From the NCBI GenBank assembly GCA_900555105.1, contig USJP01000102.1, forward strand, positions 1-6,336: 6,336 nt of DNA, given 5' to 3'. Below, one piece after another: positions 6,063 to 6,336 of the stretch. Position 1 is the first letter of the stretch. Each line of letters opens with the position of its first letter. The stretch comes from an uncultured Coriobacteriaceae bacterium (GTDB lineage: Bacteria > Actinomycetota > Coriobacteriia > Coriobacteriales > UMGS124). The notes beneath the pieces were generated by a model. It made no database searches, was not told where the DNA came from, and saw only the letters and a program-made list of their open reading frames with translations. The position numbers and the translations under genes were made by a program.

Positions 6063-6336
6063 GATGCAAGGTGATTGCGTGAGTGCCGCCGAGATTGCCT
6101 CGGTGAAGCCTGACGTGCAGGAAAACGGCCAGACGCATGAGATAATCGGGAGGCTTCTGGCGGATGCCCCGGCCGACTCCTCCGCGTGGCGTGCGCTGAA
6201 GTTCTCCGCGCTTTGCTTGGAGCGTGGCGGCCTTCCGACCGATGTCGAGCGTCTGTTCCTGTTGGAGGACCTTAAAGGTGCCGGCCTGCCCGCCGCGCAG
6301 CTTCGCGCGGTGCAGGCGGCGATGCGTGCGGATAAC
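6037..6336 (+). CDS. Unidentified protein, N-terminal part (runs off the window)
   Basis: An open frame of 100 codons from ATG 6037 to the window edge without a stop. Third codon positions are GC-rich as in the regulator gene, which supports real coding. The start is uncertain. ATG 6037 has AGGTGAGGG in front (AGGTGA pairs well with 16S rRNA, 5 nt gap). ATG 6064 follows the mini-ORF stop by one base and would give 91 visible codons. A stop at 6025-6027 limits any longer reading in this frame. The visible part is soluble and mostly helical in character, with Ala/Leu-rich stretches such as WRALKFSALCLERGG (residues 52-66 from 6037). I do not recognise a family. A TorD-like maturation chaperone would suit the neighbourhood, but nothing in the sequence shows it. 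It is co-directional with the regulator, with no terminator between them, so probably co-transcribed. Confidence 0.6.
   Translation, partial: MRLGLGGHEMQGDCVSAAEIASVKPDVQENGQTHEIIGRLLADAPADSSAWRALKFSALCLERGGLPTDVERLFLLEDLKGAGLPAAQLRAVQAAMRADN

Overview
The window looks like a piece of an anaerobic, high-GC gut actinobacterium of class Coriobacteriia, most likely family Eggerthellaceae (the Eggerthella, Gordonibacter, Adlercreutzia and Slackia group). This is inferred from gene content and style, not from a marker gene. A Tat-exported molybdopterin oxidoreductase plus a four-cluster ferredoxin, divergent from a large membrane protein with a C-terminal LuxR helix-turn-helix, is a hallmark arrangement of these genomes. 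The known catechol dehydroxylases of Eggerthella lenta and relatives belong to the same enzyme superfamily and have similar regulators.

Layout. Positions 1-229 are non-coding and hold a tandem array with an exact 97-nt period: the right half of one unit, then two complete units. Each complete unit contains a 70-nt two-stem hairpin. The stem sequences differ strongly between the two copies but change in compensating pairs, while the loop and internal-loop sequences stay nearly constant. The array ends at the stop codon of a minus-strand two-gene operon: the catalytic subunit (920-4042) followed 3 nt later by the ferredoxin subunit (230-916). A roughly 400-nt divergent regulatory region (4043-4443) separates this operon from a plus-strand gene for a 517-residue, about 12-helix membrane LuxR-type regulator (4444-5997). 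After it come a 22-codon mini-ORF overlapping the regulator stop (ATGA) and the 5' part of an unidentified gene that runs off the window end.

How it works together (inference). The regulator probably senses a small molecule or membrane signal and controls the divergent operon and perhaps itself. The catalytic subunit is exported by Tat with its bis-MGD molybdenum cofactor and one N-terminal 4Fe-4S cluster. The ferredoxin subunit has no export signal, so it would be carried along as a folded partner and pass electrons to the active site. No NrfD/DmsC-type membrane anchor is visible, so the electron donor is unknown. The substrate cannot be read from the sequence; reductive dehydroxylation of a catechol is one plausible option among several.

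The most unusual item is the covarying hairpin array at 1-229. I do not recognise it as a named element.
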